Shown piece after piece: positions 26,425 through 35,775 of a DNA stretch of 64,000 nucleotides. The translations under genes and the position numbers were made by a program. Every line of letters begins with the position of its first letter. Within the stretch, counting starts at the first letter, position 1. The notes beneath the pieces are model-generated. The model was not told the DNA's origin, searched no databases, and saw only the letters and a list, made by a program, of their open reading frames with translations. The stretch is from NCBI GenBank assembly GCA_028285545.1, contig JANQPA010000120.1, forward strand, positions 124,001-188,000, written 5' to 3'. This DNA is from Saprospiraceae bacterium (GTDB lineage: Bacteria > Bacteroidota > Bacteroidia > Chitinophagales > Saprospiraceae).

Positions 26425-26538
26425 ACTATAAATTCTCCCGCTATTTAGAAAATTTAAGTGCTTGTATGATAAGCAATTATTACAACCTTATAGTATAAAG
26501 GAAAGTTCAAAGATCCTGTTGGGATAGGTAAAAGATAT

Positions 26539-26973
26539 CTAGATGCCTTTTAAAATAAAATCTGGCTTATCTCCCAGTAGTCTTTCAAAATCTCTGAGAT
26601 TATCAGTATAAAATACATCTACTTCAGCTTTTATAGCTGCCTGAATATGTAAAGCATCATAAATGATTCCACTAGTTAATTCAAGTCGGGCGCACCTTCT
26701 TAGAGCTTCTTCATAATCACTCTGATTTAAGTCGACGGTAGTAACCAAGGTCCCTAAATTAATAATTGTTTCAGCTGCAACTTTTGGATGGATTTTTTTT
26801 CCAAGTGGAAAACGAGTAAGATTTACGTAGAGCTCAGCATAAACATGCATACTTAGACATAGAATTTTTCCTTCTTTGGCTGCTTCTTCAAATACCTTTT
26901 TACAAATTAAATGTTTAGGGTGAGCAGTATGAAGAGCAGGGAAGAGAACAGAAGTGTCAAAATAACTACGCAT
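26539..26973 (-). CDS. PIN domain ribonuclease toxin (VapC-like)
   Basis: A 144-residue PIN domain protein. The acidic active-site residues are visible: Asp6 in YFDTSVL, Glu47 in YAELYVN, Asp106 in IYDALHIQAA, and Asp124 (with Asp128) in YTDNLRDFERL. VapC toxins cleave specific tRNAs or rRNA. Its start codon overlaps the antitoxin stop by one base (TAATG), so the pair is translationally coupled. The pair lies between mnmG and a secreted-protein gene and looks like an isolated chromosomal module. A PIN protein without toxic action cannot be excluded. Confidence 0.85.
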   Translation of the reverse strand: MRSYFDTSVLFPALHTAHPKHLICKKVFEEAAKEGKILCLSMHVYAELYVNLTRFPLGKKIHPKVAAETIINLGTLVTTVDLNQSDYEEALRRCARLELTSGIIYDALHIQAAIKAEVDVFYTDNLRDFERLLGDKPDFILKGI

Positions 26974-27254
26974 TATAGCCCCATTTTTCGGTCAAGATAT
27001 TCCTCTCTCGTTTCCTTTATAAAGGCAACTGTATCAAACTCTTCCTCTGAAGGTTCTCCATTTTGAATAATTGGAAGGCCAAAATCAGTTACAATAACCT
27101 CCGTAGAAGAGGGGTCTGCAGGAAGTCGTAAATTAAGTTTTCTTGAAGGATAATCTGTCTCAAGTTCAAGCATTTGTCCAGGTTTTAATCCTAGCATATC
27201 TCGAATTTTTTTCGGTATTAGGATTCGCCCAAATTTGTCAATAACAACTTCCAT
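26973..27254 (-). CDS. AbrB/MazE-type antitoxin (VapB-like)
   Basis: A 93-residue DNA-binding antitoxin. The N-terminal swapped-hairpin domain is visible as MEVVIDKFGRILIPKKIRDMLGLKPGQ (in part), typical of AbrB/SpoVT/VapB proteins. The acidic C-terminal tail (PSEEEFDTVAFIKETREEY) should wrap the toxin. The open frame reaches a TTG at 27290, but that codon falls inside the inverted repeat that is the likely operator. The ATG at 27254 gives the usual N-terminus. Confidence 0.85.
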   Translation of the reverse strand: MEVVIDKFGRILIPKKIRDMLGLKPGQMLELETDYPSRKLNLRLPADPSSTEVIVTDFGLPIIQNGEPSEEEFDTVAFIKETREEYLDRKMGL

Positions 27255-27260
27255 AAATGC

Positions 27261-27293
27261 TTTTTGCCAAAAATATGACTTTTTTGGCAAAAA
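27261..27293. promoter_or_regulatory. Likely autoregulatory operator of the toxin-antitoxin pair
   Basis: A perfect 13-bp inverted repeat, TTTTTGCCAAAAA (27261-27273) and TTTTTGGCAAAAA (27281-27293), with a 7-base centre, ends six bases upstream of the antitoxin ATG. AbrB-type antitoxins usually bind such dyads in their own promoters. Confidence 0.65.
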
Positions 27294-27307
27294 AACTTTT
27301 TTTTAAT

Positions 27308-27360
27308 AAAAAAGGGGTTAAGTAAAAACTAATTTTTAAAAAACCAGATTTACTCAACCC
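27308..27360 (-). terminator. Terminator after the FG-GAP/T9SS protein gene
   Basis: On the minus strand, GGGTTGAGTAAA and TTTACTTAACCC form a 12-bp stem with one mismatch around an AT-rich loop. A run of T residues follows (27308-27313 read on the minus strand). It lies about 200 bases after the stop of the upstream gene and just before the toxin-antitoxin promoter. Confidence 0.6.
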
Positions 27361-27563
27361 ATGAACATAAAGTTAAAATGTATTAGGATTAATTAATTCA
27401 ATTTTGAATGCATCTTTAGGTATAAGGAAAAAAGCAACTACCTCTGGTAGTCAGGTAAGTAGAAGGACAAACATCTTCTTTTCCGATAAATGGCTTATTA
27501 TTTTTAATGATAAGTCATAGATCTTTCTTCCTTCTACCTTTTACTTTCTACACTCAAATTGCT

Positions 27564-30113
27564 TTAATTAGACTTTATAAATTTTTTGGAGATGAACTTA
27601 TTTTTCGAACTTAGTTTTAAGGTGTAGATCCCTGCATTCAAGCCTTCCATTGAAAGAACTTCTTGTACAAATGAACTTGTAGGGTTTCTGGAAAAAGTTT
27701 TTATTCTTTTTCCCATGGAATCAAAGATATCGACTCTAATCTCCTCTAATTTATCTTCAGTTTTCAGTTCAAAATGAAGGTTTTCTTCAACAGGGTTAGG
27801 ATAGAGATCAAAACTGACCTTAAGAAAATTTGTTTGTGAAGCAGTCAGATTACACTGGGGGATAGAAGCCTGACAGGCTAAATTGCCATCCGACAAGTTT
27901 TCCCAAAAAGAAAGCCCGGTAAATCCTCCCATAACCTGATCCAGATCTCCATCTCCTCCAATGTCAATCCAACTATTTGGGCTATAAGCAAAGAAAAACA
28001 AAAAACCGGCAGGAGGGGGGCCATTTTCTATAAGCCAAAGGACAGGATTAGTCTCAAAATTGGGTACTGTGGGAGTCCCTGTATTTTCATGATAGGACAT
28101 TCCTGTAGCCGCATAATTTGTAAACAGATCCCAATCACCATCACAATCCATGTCCACAAACTTGTATTCAGTCAATAAGCGGTTAAAAATGAGAGGGCGC
28201 TCTAAATTAAATGGGTTTTTTACAGGGCCAGAAAACTTTGGATTTGCGCAATCCCCCTCATTTAAATAGAAGTAATAATTTTCATCAAATAAATCATTGG
28301 CAGGATTAAAATCAAAAAAATGACCGCCTAGAAAAAAATCGTAATCTCCATCAGCATCGATGTCTACGAATTCAGGACGTGCACTACCCCAAATTTTTCC
28401 AGGTATTGAATCTGAAACCGGAAAAACGATCCCAAAAGGATTTATTTGAAACTCTGAATCTCCAAACCAGGGGTTTTCGGCAGTTCCAGTATTTTCAAGA
28501 TACGCGATTGAAGTCTCCAAACCCCAGCGCTGATAAATTAAATCCATATCACGATCTCCATCCAGGTCAATAAATTCTATTGGCCAATATAGATTATCAT
28601 CAGGTATACCAAAGGGAAAAGTTTCCTCATATACAAAATTGGGGGCACTGTCGCCAGTTGTATTTTCATAAAAATCAAATTTCCAACCACACCAGCCAAC
28701 ATGGGGTGGACAGGCATTAGGGTCTGAGTTGAAAATAAAATTAAAAGTTAATATGAATGCTTCTTTGATACCATCGTTATCAATATCAACCAGCCGCACC
28801 CAGGAAGAAGTATCTGGTGCCGTATTGTCCTCAAGTCCGAATGGATTTGGGATCGGTGCATTGTGCCAGGGAAATTGCTGGGTATAGACATATTTGCAAA
28901 CTTTATTATGACAAGCCGTTTCCCCCCAAACGGACAAACATACCTCGTAAGCTCCTTCTTCCTGGTAAATATGCACAGGGTTTTGCAAATTACTACTGGT
29001 GCCATCTCCAAAATCCCAAAGCCAGGTGCTTGCATTACTAGATGAAGAATCACTGAAGGTAAATGCATTGTCATTCTGAGCAAAACCAAAATTAACTTGA
29101 GGTGAGCCTGTATTTTCATAAAAATTAATGCCAGGAACATTACTTCCACTAATTAGATCTAAATCCCCATCACCATGAATGTCTACGAAACTTCCGGACA
29201 TTGGAGCGAGCAGGCTGGGAATTTCTCCCTTACTAAAATCGGGACTTTGAGCAGTTCCTGTATTTTCATAAAAATAATAGGAAGTAGTAGTTCCTGCTAC
29301 ATACATATCCAGATCTCCATCACAATCTATATCCTCAAAGGCTTCCCAATGGAATCCTGAAACTGGAGGAGAATTGAGTCCAAATGGATTTTTTATCGGG
29401 GGTGAAAATTGGGGAGCCGTAGCACTCCCGATGTTTTCTGAAAAATAAAAAGCATCATCGGAAGGGGAGGTAAAAAAGAATCCACCATAGAATAAGTCTA
29501 AATCTCCATCTTGGTCAATATCTACAAATGTAGGGGCCACTCCATCTAATTTGTTGGTTCCTACTGCTGAAACAGGAAGTGTAATTCCGTATGGATTAGT
29601 CAAAAATTCACCGCTAAAATCAGGAATTTCAGGAGTCCCAGTATTTAAAATAATAGAAACAGGATTGTCAAAAATGAATCCAACAGCAATAAAATCTTTT
29701 AGACCATCACCATTAATATCAACGAATTGCCAAAACCAGTTTAAAGTACCATCTGGAATTCCAAAAGGATAAGCCTCTACAAAAACGAAGTCTGGGTGTT
29801 CATTACTGCCTTCATTCTCGTAATAATGGACATCTCTCCACTCGAATAATGGGGGTTTGTTTTCGGCTAAGAGTACAAATGCTTCCAGGATACCATCATT
29901 GTCGATGTCTACTAATTTGAGTCTGGCAAGGGTGTCGCCTTCTACTGGAGCAGATATTCCAAATGGATCTGGGATAGGATTGCTAAAGCCAGCTTCTTGA
30001 GCATCGACCATAACTGGTATCCCAACATTTAGAAATAACCAAATTATTGGGCTTAATAAACTTAAAGGATTTTTTAAGGTTTGAAGAAATTGGGAAACAC
30101 GTTGTTGCATCAT
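27564..30113 (-). CDS. FG-GAP/VCBS and PKD repeat protein with T9SS sorting domain
   Basis: An 849-residue secreted protein. An N-terminal hydrophobic signal (about 17-39) leads to two similar halves of FG-GAP/VCBS propeller repeats. Each repeat carries a calcium-type D-x-D-x-D-G loop (DIDNDGILEAF, DINGDGLKDFI, DIDQDGDLDLF, DIDCDGDLDMY in the first half; DIDNDGIKEAF, DLDGDRDMDLI, DIDADGDYDFF, DMDCDGDWDLF in the second). A PKD domain separates the halves (about 345-410; WLWDFGDGTSSNLQNPVHIY). The last 75 residues are a type A T9SS sorting domain (YPNPVEENLHFEL; LNAGIYTLKL). It is exported by T9SS and attached to the surface or released. It has no catalytic domain. Confidence 0.92.
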   Translation of the reverse strand: MMQQRVSQFLQTLKNPLSLLSPIIWLFLNVGIPVMVDAQEAGFSNPIPDPFGISAPVEGDTLARLKLVDIDNDGILEAFVLLAENKPPLFEWRDVHYYENEGSNEHPDFVFVEAYPFGIPDGTLNWFWQFVDINGDGLKDFIAVGFIFDNPVSIILNTGTPEIPDFSGEFLTNPYGITLPVSAVGTNKLDGVAPTFVDIDQDGDLDLFYGGFFFTSPSDDAFYFSENIGSATAPQFSPPIKNPFGLNSPPVSGFHWEAFEDIDCDGDLDMYVAGTTTSYYFYENTGTAQSPDFSKGEIPSLLAPMSGSFVDIHGDGDLDLISGSNVPGINFYENTGSPQVNFGFAQNDNAFTFSDSSSSNASTWLWDFGDGTSSNLQNPVHIYQEEGAYEVCLSVWGETACHNKVCKYVYTQQFPWHNAPIPNPFGLEDNTAPDTSSWVRLVDIDNDGIKEAFILTFNFIFNSDPNACPPHVGWCGWKFDFYENTTGDSAPNFVYEETFPFGIPDDNLYWPIEFIDLDGDRDMDLIYQRWGLETSIAYLENTGTAENPWFGDSEFQINPFGIVFPVSDSIPGKIWGSARPEFVDIDADGDYDFFLGGHFFDFNPANDLFDENYYFYLNEGDCANPKFSGPVKNPFNLERPLIFNRLLTEYKFVDMDCDGDWDLFTNYAATGMSYHENTGTPTVPNFETNPVLWLIENGPPPAGFLFFFAYSPNSWIDIGGDGDLDQVMGGFTGLSFWENLSDGNLACQASIPQCNLTASQTNFLKVSFDLYPNPVEENLHFELKTEDKLEEIRVDIFDSMGKRIKTFSRNPTSSFVQEVLSMEGLNAGIYTLKLSSKNKFISKKFIKSN

Positions 30114-30268
30114 GATCTGAGTTTTTTATTCTGCTTTTTTAATAATATGGGAAGACAGATAGGGTGAAAAAAAGGGGATTTGTTGGATCAAATCACAATG
30201 ATAAAGTTAGGAGTGAATGCTTGAGAGAGGTTTGGACTTTCGTCTCAAATACTTGGAGAATTGTCACA

Positions 30269-33200
30269 TCAATATTTTCGGAAATTAGTAGGATTCTTTC
30301 CAAATTCTTGTTTAAATGATCGTGTGAAATAGGCTGGGTCTTTAAATCCCACCTGATAGGCTACTTCCGCAATTTGGAGATCTGTGGATTGTAATAAGTC
30401 TTTAGCTTTTTGAAGACGCATAGATCGAAGAAGGTTTCCGACAGGCTGATCAGTCAGTGCTTTAAATTTGCGATAAAGTTGAGCACGACTCATACCCATT
30501 TCTTTGCATAGATTAGAAATGTCAAAATTTTCATTGTCCAGGTTGGCAATAAGAATGGCTCTAACACTTTGGATAAAGGTGTCTTCCACGGCAGAAGAAA
30601 CCTTATGTGCATCTTCGCTGTCTGATCCTACACTTAGAGCGGCATAATATTTGTGCAATTGTTTCCTTAACTCGGTCAATTTTTTCAATCGGATGAGTAA
30701 TTCATCTTTGCTGAATGGTTTTGTCAGGTAGGCATCTGCACCCTTCTCTAGCCCTTCAATTCTAGAGGTCAAATCCGCTTTTGCTGTCAGCATAATTATA
30801 GGAATATGGCTGGTGCGAAAATCCTGTTTTAACTTATGGCACAGATCAAAACCATTTATGAGGGGTATCATTACATCACTAATGACGATATCAGGAACCT
30901 TTTCAATAGCTTTTTCAAAACCTTCCTTCCCATTTTGGGCAACCTCTATTTGATATTTCTTTTCTAAACACAGGCATAAATATTTGATTACATCTTTGTT
31001 GTCTTCTATAACCAATACCAGAGGCTTTTCATGCTTATGTTCTGCGACATTAAAGTTTTCTTTTTCATCAATAAATACTTGCCTTTTTATTGGAGGTTTC
31101 CTGCTAACTGCCTTTTGAATAGTATTGGTTTTTGAAAGGCTTTTAGTATTTATGGGGAAAATAATAGCAAACTCACTGCCTTTACCAACTTCACTTTTTA
31201 CATCAATTCGACCCTTCATGAGCTTAACCAATTCTTTTGTTAATGCTAGGCCTATTCCTGTATTATCCAATTGATTTGGGGCTAATTCGGAGTCACTATA
31301 AAAACGGTCAAAAATATAAGGAATGTTTTCTTTCGGTATGCCTACTCCAGTGTCTTTTACCTTAATAGTAAGTTCTGAAAGGAATGAATTTCTTTTAACG
31401 GAAACAATTGTACTTATTTTTCCTCCACTTGGAGTAAATTTAATGGCGTTGGATAACAAGTTGGATATGATCTCTCTCAATTTTTCTGGATCATGATCCA
31501 TTATTATTTCTTCCACAGAAGATTGAAAACCTAAGTCAATGTTTTTAACCTCTGCCAGAGAGTGAAAACTTTCAATAACATATTTAATTAAAACAACAAC
31601 ATCTTCCTGGACCATTTTTAAAGGTATCAGACCGGCTTCTAGTTTTGATAATCTAAGCATTTGATTAACAAGTTCCAGAAGATGAGACCCATTTCGACTA
31701 ATCATGTCCAGGCCATTTTTAAACTTCTCCACATTTTTATTACCGGCTTTTTTCAACTCATTGGCCATCCCAAGGATAATAGTCAGTGGAGTGCGAAACT
31801 CATGAGTGATGTTGGTATAAAATTTATTTTTATGATCATTTAGGTCTTTAAGGCGTTCTGCCTCCCTTTGCTCTAAGGATAACTTGTTTTTTAGTGCCCA
31901 CCTACGATTAAGAAATATATACACGGCAAATAAAAAGAAACCCGAGCATATGACATATATGAAAATAGCCCACCAACTAAGCCACCATGGTGGAAGAATT
32001 TTTATTTTTAAAGTGCTGATTTTCTTGCTCCACACGCCGTCATGATTGGTTGCCTTAACTTTAAATGTATAATTACCTGGATCTAAACCGGCAAAATTGA
32101 CTATTCTGGTGCTACCAACTTCATTCCAGTCCTTATCTACACCTTCTAGCATATAGGCAAAATGGTTGTTTTCCGGCGCAGCAAAGTGCGTAGCCGTATA
32201 TTCTAAAGAAAATACATTTTGATCGTGCCTTAACACGATGTAATCAGTCATCCAAAGAGGTTTGGATGGGAGTTGACTTTCTTCATTACTCAGCAACCTT
32301 AAATTTAAAATGACAGGATTGGAAGGGTGTTCGTCCAGTTGTAGACTATCCGGGTGGAACCTTAAAAAACCTCCATTGAGTAAAGGAAAGAACATTTCTC
32401 CGTTTTTTCTTTTACTTGACATTGACTGGGCGAAATATTCAGCAGGAATTCCGTCAAAAACATCGAACCACTGAAAATTTTCAGTCTTAGGATCGAACCA
32501 AAATAAACCTATATCGCTAGGAATCCACAAGCCACCCCTATCATCCTCCAAAATGGAAAAAAGCGTTCGAAAAGGGTATCCGGTTTTGGAATAAAACCTT
32601 TTATAACTAAAGTCTTTTTTGTCAAAACGAAACAAACCCTGTCCGTTTGAAGAGATCCAGAAAACTCCATTCTTATCTTCATGCATGTGCATCACTTCCA
32701 CTTGATCCAAATAAACATCAAAAGTGCCCGATTCTGGTTTATAATGGTTAAGTCCGGCCAAACTGCTTACCCAAATTTCTCCGTCTCTATCCAGCAGGGT
32801 CTCCGGATTAAGAAAGTTAGTACTAATAGAGCCTATTTCATCTTTATTATGTTGAAAATGAATCCATTCCTTCTTTGCAGAATTAAAATGATAAAGCCCA
32901 TCTCCAAATGTGTTGAACCAGAAATTTTCTTCTTCAAGCAAAGACAAAGTAAAAGGGGGCTTTAATTGGAATGGTAATGATGGATTTTCTCTAAATTTTC
33001 CAGTATTAAGGTCAAAACACTTTAAACCTCCATTAGTGGTGATGAAAAGTTCTCCTTTCTTATTTTCCCTTAATTCAGAAGAAATGAAAGAATATTCTTC
33101 AATCTTTTGCAGCTGATTATTTTCGTCAAAAGTGTAACGATTGGTTCCATAATAATTTCCTGACCAAAGAAACCCTCTGCTGTCTATATAAACGGGCAGG

Positions 33201-34516
33201 CTTATAAAACTTGCTTGCTTTTTGGAAGATTTTTCTGGTGGGATGATAATTTCAAACTTTGAGGTTGATGGTGCGTGTTTATAAATTCCTTCACTAAAGG
33301 TACCAAACCACATTACCCCCGTTTTATCAAAATATAAGTCATTGAGAATACTCCAATCCTCAAAAAAATCCTTATTGTTATAATTAATGAATTCTTCTTT
33401 AAAAGGATCAAATTGAATCAAACCCCGCCCTGAAATTACCCAAATCGAACCCTCTGGACTTACTTCCAATTTAATATTATTTCTACCCATGGTCCCTTGT
33501 GGTGTAAAAGGACTTAAATAAGATTGGAAGTTTCCAGTAACTGGATTTAACTTTTGCAAACTATAAGTCTGAGAATCCCAATCTCCGGCTAAGAACCATA
33601 TGTTGTCTTTGCCATCTTTTACCATGCTTTTGTATAGGTTCCTTTTATTAGGATCTAATTTTTTCGACTCTGTCAATTGTGATATAGATTCCTCTTTGGG
33701 ATCAAACAGATAAAGCCCATTTTTTAGGGTTCCAAGCACCAGTGTTCCAGATTGAGTTTCTATTAAATGATTTATTGGGATATCAATGGTTGATGGGACT
33801 ATTCTTATTTGATTTGTTAGCGGGTCATAATAAGCTAATCCCTTTTCAGTGCCTAACCAAATATTTTGATTACTAGCTAAGAAAATGGTGTAGATTAAAT
33901 CACTTTTAGATGTATTATCCGAACTATTAATTCCATATCGCTGAACAATAAACTCATTACGGTCTTTCTGTTTTTGAAATTTGAGTAATCCATTGTTTTC
34001 GGCTAACCAAACATTTCCAAAAGAGTCGGCAACGATGATTTCTGTAGCCAAAAAAGACCGTCGCAATAAAGAATCTCCTTTGAGGTCATTAATTGGTTGA
34101 AAATAATCTTTGTGGGGAAGATAAACATGGATACGCCCCTCACCTGACAGTGCCCAAATATTCCCCGAGGGATCTTCCATCAATTTATATATTAATTTAC
34201 TTTGCAGAGAAGTGGAATCCTCTGGGTCAGGTTCAAAATGAGTGATTTTGTTTCCATCGTATCGTACCACTCCGTTAAAAGTGCCGAACCACATAAAACC
34301 AAACTGATCTTGTAAAATATCATAGATAAGATTGACTTCCCGACCCTTTCCAACTTGGAGGGGTTCTAATACTAAATTCTTGCTTTTTTGAGGTAGGGAA
34401 TCCTCTGTTGAAGAAAAAGATTGGGAGTAAAGGTTTTGAATGTTTACCAAAAACACCAAAGGAAGAAGTAGAAAGAATTTTAGAACAGAAAAAATCTTTA
34501 TACTATATAATAACAT
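30269..34516 (-). CDS. Hybrid two-component system regulator (one-component HTCS)
   Basis: A 1415-residue protein with the full HTCS layout. A signal peptide or N-terminal helix is followed by a periplasmic two-component propeller of about 14 short repeats (GNIWALSGEGRI, GEIWVSSLAGL, GGLWIPSDIGLFWFDP), a Y_Y_Y domain (about 755-830), and one transmembrane helix (about 842-865). Inside the cell there is a histidine kinase (His in NITHEFRTPL, about 904; N, G1 and G2 boxes intact), a receiver (phosphorylated Asp in VISDVMIP, about 1213; Lys in LTKPF), and an AraC-type DNA-binding domain (last 105 residues). Such proteins sense oligosaccharides and switch on polysaccharide-use genes. No SusC/SusD pair lies nearby; the nearest target candidates are the FG-GAP protein and the von Willebrand protein. 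Confidence 0.94.
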   Translation of the reverse strand: MLLYSIKIFSVLKFFLLLPLVFLVNIQNLYSQSFSSTEDSLPQKSKNLVLEPLQVGKGREVNLIYDILQDQFGFMWFGTFNGVVRYDGNKITHFEPDPEDSTSLQSKLIYKLMEDPSGNIWALSGEGRIHVYLPHKDYFQPINDLKGDSLLRRSFLATEIIVADSFGNVWLAENNGLLKFQKQKDRNEFIVQRYGINSSDNTSKSDLIYTIFLASNQNIWLGTEKGLAYYDPLTNQIRIVPSTIDIPINHLIETQSGTLVLGTLKNGLYLFDPKEESISQLTESKKLDPNKRNLYKSMVKDGKDNIWFLAGDWDSQTYSLQKLNPVTGNFQSYLSPFTPQGTMGRNNIKLEVSPEGSIWVISGRGLIQFDPFKEEFINYNNKDFFEDWSILNDLYFDKTGVMWFGTFSEGIYKHAPSTSKFEIIIPPEKSSKKQASFISLPVYIDSRGFLWSGNYYGTNRYTFDENNQLQKIEEYSFISSELRENKKGELFITTNGGLKCFDLNTGKFRENPSLPFQLKPPFTLSLLEEENFWFNTFGDGLYHFNSAKKEWIHFQHNKDEIGSISTNFLNPETLLDRDGEIWVSSLAGLNHYKPESGTFDVYLDQVEVMHMHEDKNGVFWISSNGQGLFRFDKKDFSYKRFYSKTGYPFRTLFSILEDDRGGLWIPSDIGLFWFDPKTENFQWFDVFDGIPAEYFAQSMSSKRKNGEMFFPLLNGGFLRFHPDSLQLDEHPSNPVILNLRLLSNEESQLPSKPLWMTDYIVLRHDQNVFSLEYTATHFAAPENNHFAYMLEGVDKDWNEVGSTRIVNFAGLDPGNYTFKVKATNHDGVWSKKISTLKIKILPPWWLSWWAIFIYVICSGFFLFAVYIFLNRRWALKNKLSLEQREAERLKDLNDHKNKFYTNITHEFRTPLTIILGMANELKKAGNKNVEKFKNGLDMISRNGSHLLELVNQMLRLSKLEAGLIPLKMVQEDVVVLIKYVIESFHSLAEVKNIDLGFQSSVEEIIMDHDPEKLREIISNLLSNAIKFTPSGGKISTIVSVKRNSFLSELTIKVKDTGVGIPKENIPYIFDRFYSDSELAPNQLDNTGIGLALTKELVKLMKGRIDVKSEVGKGSEFAIIFPINTKSLSKTNTIQKAVSRKPPIKRQVFIDEKENFNVAEHKHEKPLVLVIEDNKDVIKYLCLCLEKKYQIEVAQNGKEGFEKAIEKVPDIVISDVMIPLINGFDLCHKLKQDFRTSHIPIIMLTAKADLTSRIEGLEKGADAYLTKPFSKDELLIRLKKLTELRKQLHKYYAALSVGSDSEDAHKVSSAVEDTFIQSVRAILIANLDNENFDISNLCKEMGMSRAQLYRKFKALTDQPVGNLLRSMRLQKAKDLLQSTDLQIAEVAYQVGFKDPAYFTRSFKQEFGKNPTNFRKY

Positions 34517-34870
34517 AATCCCTTGGGTTCTATTAAAAATTATAGGCTTGGTACATATTATCTATCCCTGCTTATAAACTTTGTTATGTTATTTAATGGA
34601 TTTTTTCTGTGAGCGCAAGAAATTGATCTATTTCTTTTTTAAAGCCTATAATTTAATGTTTGGTTCCATGAAATCTTTTATTGAAAAACAGTAAAAAAGT
34701 TCTTTTCATTGATGTGCAGCACATTAAAATAGATAGAGACGCGTCTAAGCTTTTCATTTTGATTTTAAAAAGACAAATTATCAGAAATAATGTATTTCGA
34801 TATTTTATCTGAATGATAAATGCCCTATCTTGTATAGACCTGCCCTACTTCAACTCAAAAACAAAACCCA
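34517..34870. other. Divergent intergenic region, HTCS and vWA genes
   Basis: 354 bases, AT-rich, no gene seen. It must hold promoters for both divergent genes, but I cannot place a full TTTG/TAnnTTTG pair. A perfect dyad ATGTGC-A-GCACAT (34712-34724) lies near the middle and is a candidate operator. Confidence 0.4.
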
Positions 34871-35578
34871 ATGCATCACCAACGAATTCGTATTCTTACA
34901 TCATTATTGATTTTTCACTTGTTCATTTTCTCATTATCCGCCCAGGACAGTCGGATTGTTCCGAACTGTCCTATGAATGTTATTATAGCAGTGGATTTTT
35001 CAGGAAGTGAAATGGAATATCTCGACGAAATTCGAACCGTATTACTTGGGCTGACCAATCCTTTTGAGCTGGATGAAGCAAAAATGAAGATAGGCCTGAT
35101 CACCTTCAATAGGGGAGCTAAGCTGGTGCTTCCATTGACAGATGATACAGAAAAGATGATTGCTACCATCAAGAAGATGAATTTAGTGCGAATGGTTTAT
35201 GCTACAGATATCCATTCCGCTATAGATTTGGCCAACAAGGAGTTTCGTCGAAATTCAAAACAGGGAGTCCCCAAATACTTTATTCTGGTCTCAGATGGTG
35301 ATCCACATGCTCATTCCAGAGGCTATGGCTGGCAGACTGATCTGGTTAATATGAAACGCCTTAAAGCTGGTGACAAAGAAAAAGAGGTAGACCCCGTTCA
35401 TGTTTTTACCTTGTATACCGGTAGTATGTCACCACAGACAAGTCGGTTTGGTGAAACCGTCCGCAAAGCCTCCATTCGGCATATGGGGAAAATGGCCAGC
35501 GATATGCATTCCTTTTTCTACTTCGAAGATTATCCAATCTTATTGGAATATCTTTTGAAGATCAGTAATTGTTTATAA
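34871..35578 (+). CDS. Secreted von Willebrand factor A domain protein
   Basis: A 235-residue protein with a signal peptide (about 1-24, ending SLSAQ) and a single vWA domain. The metal-ion-dependent adhesion site is visible as DFSGSE (DxSxS) near residue 42, with a downstream conserved Thr in the VYATDIHSAI stretch and Asp in LVSDGDPH. The rest matches the Rossmann-like vWA core (KIGLITFNRGAKLVLPLTDD). Such secreted vWA proteins bind partners through Mg. It is divergent from the HTCS, so it may be regulated by it; this is inference. No T9SS tail is present. Confidence 0.85.
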   Translation: MHHQRIRILTSLLIFHLFIFSLSAQDSRIVPNCPMNVIIAVDFSGSEMEYLDEIRTVLLGLTNPFELDEAKMKIGLITFNRGAKLVLPLTDDTEKMIATIKKMNLVRMVYATDIHSAIDLANKEFRRNSKQGVPKYFILVSDGDPHAHSRGYGWQTDLVNMKRLKAGDKEKEVDPVHVFTLYTGSMSPQTSRFGETVRKASIRHMGKMASDMHSFFYFEDYPILLEYLLKISNCL

Positions 35579-35775
35579 AAGTAAGGTTCAATAGTTTTAT
35601 GTCACTCAAACTAAAGCAGTGAAAGTCTCAGCCTTAGGCAGACAAGCCTAACAGTCAGTTCAAGTCCCTGCCTGCCTGCAGGCAAGCCTATCAAAAATAT
35701 GATGCTTTAATTATACGATTCTTTACTCAAGGTCAAAATCTTTGAATTTTTCCCTCCAAAGCCTTAAGATTGTAT
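35579..35775. other. Intergenic region with GC-rich short palindromes
   Basis: The region holds GCCTGCCTGCAGGC-type palindromes (around 35665-35695) and a CCTTAGGCAGACAAGCC stretch. They resemble the exchangeable small palindromes of the nested repeat element, but the rest of that element is absent here. Confidence 0.45.

Noticed and set aside
34517-34870. Short plus-strand open frames between the HTCS and vWA genes
   Set aside because: They are at most a dozen codons without a start context.
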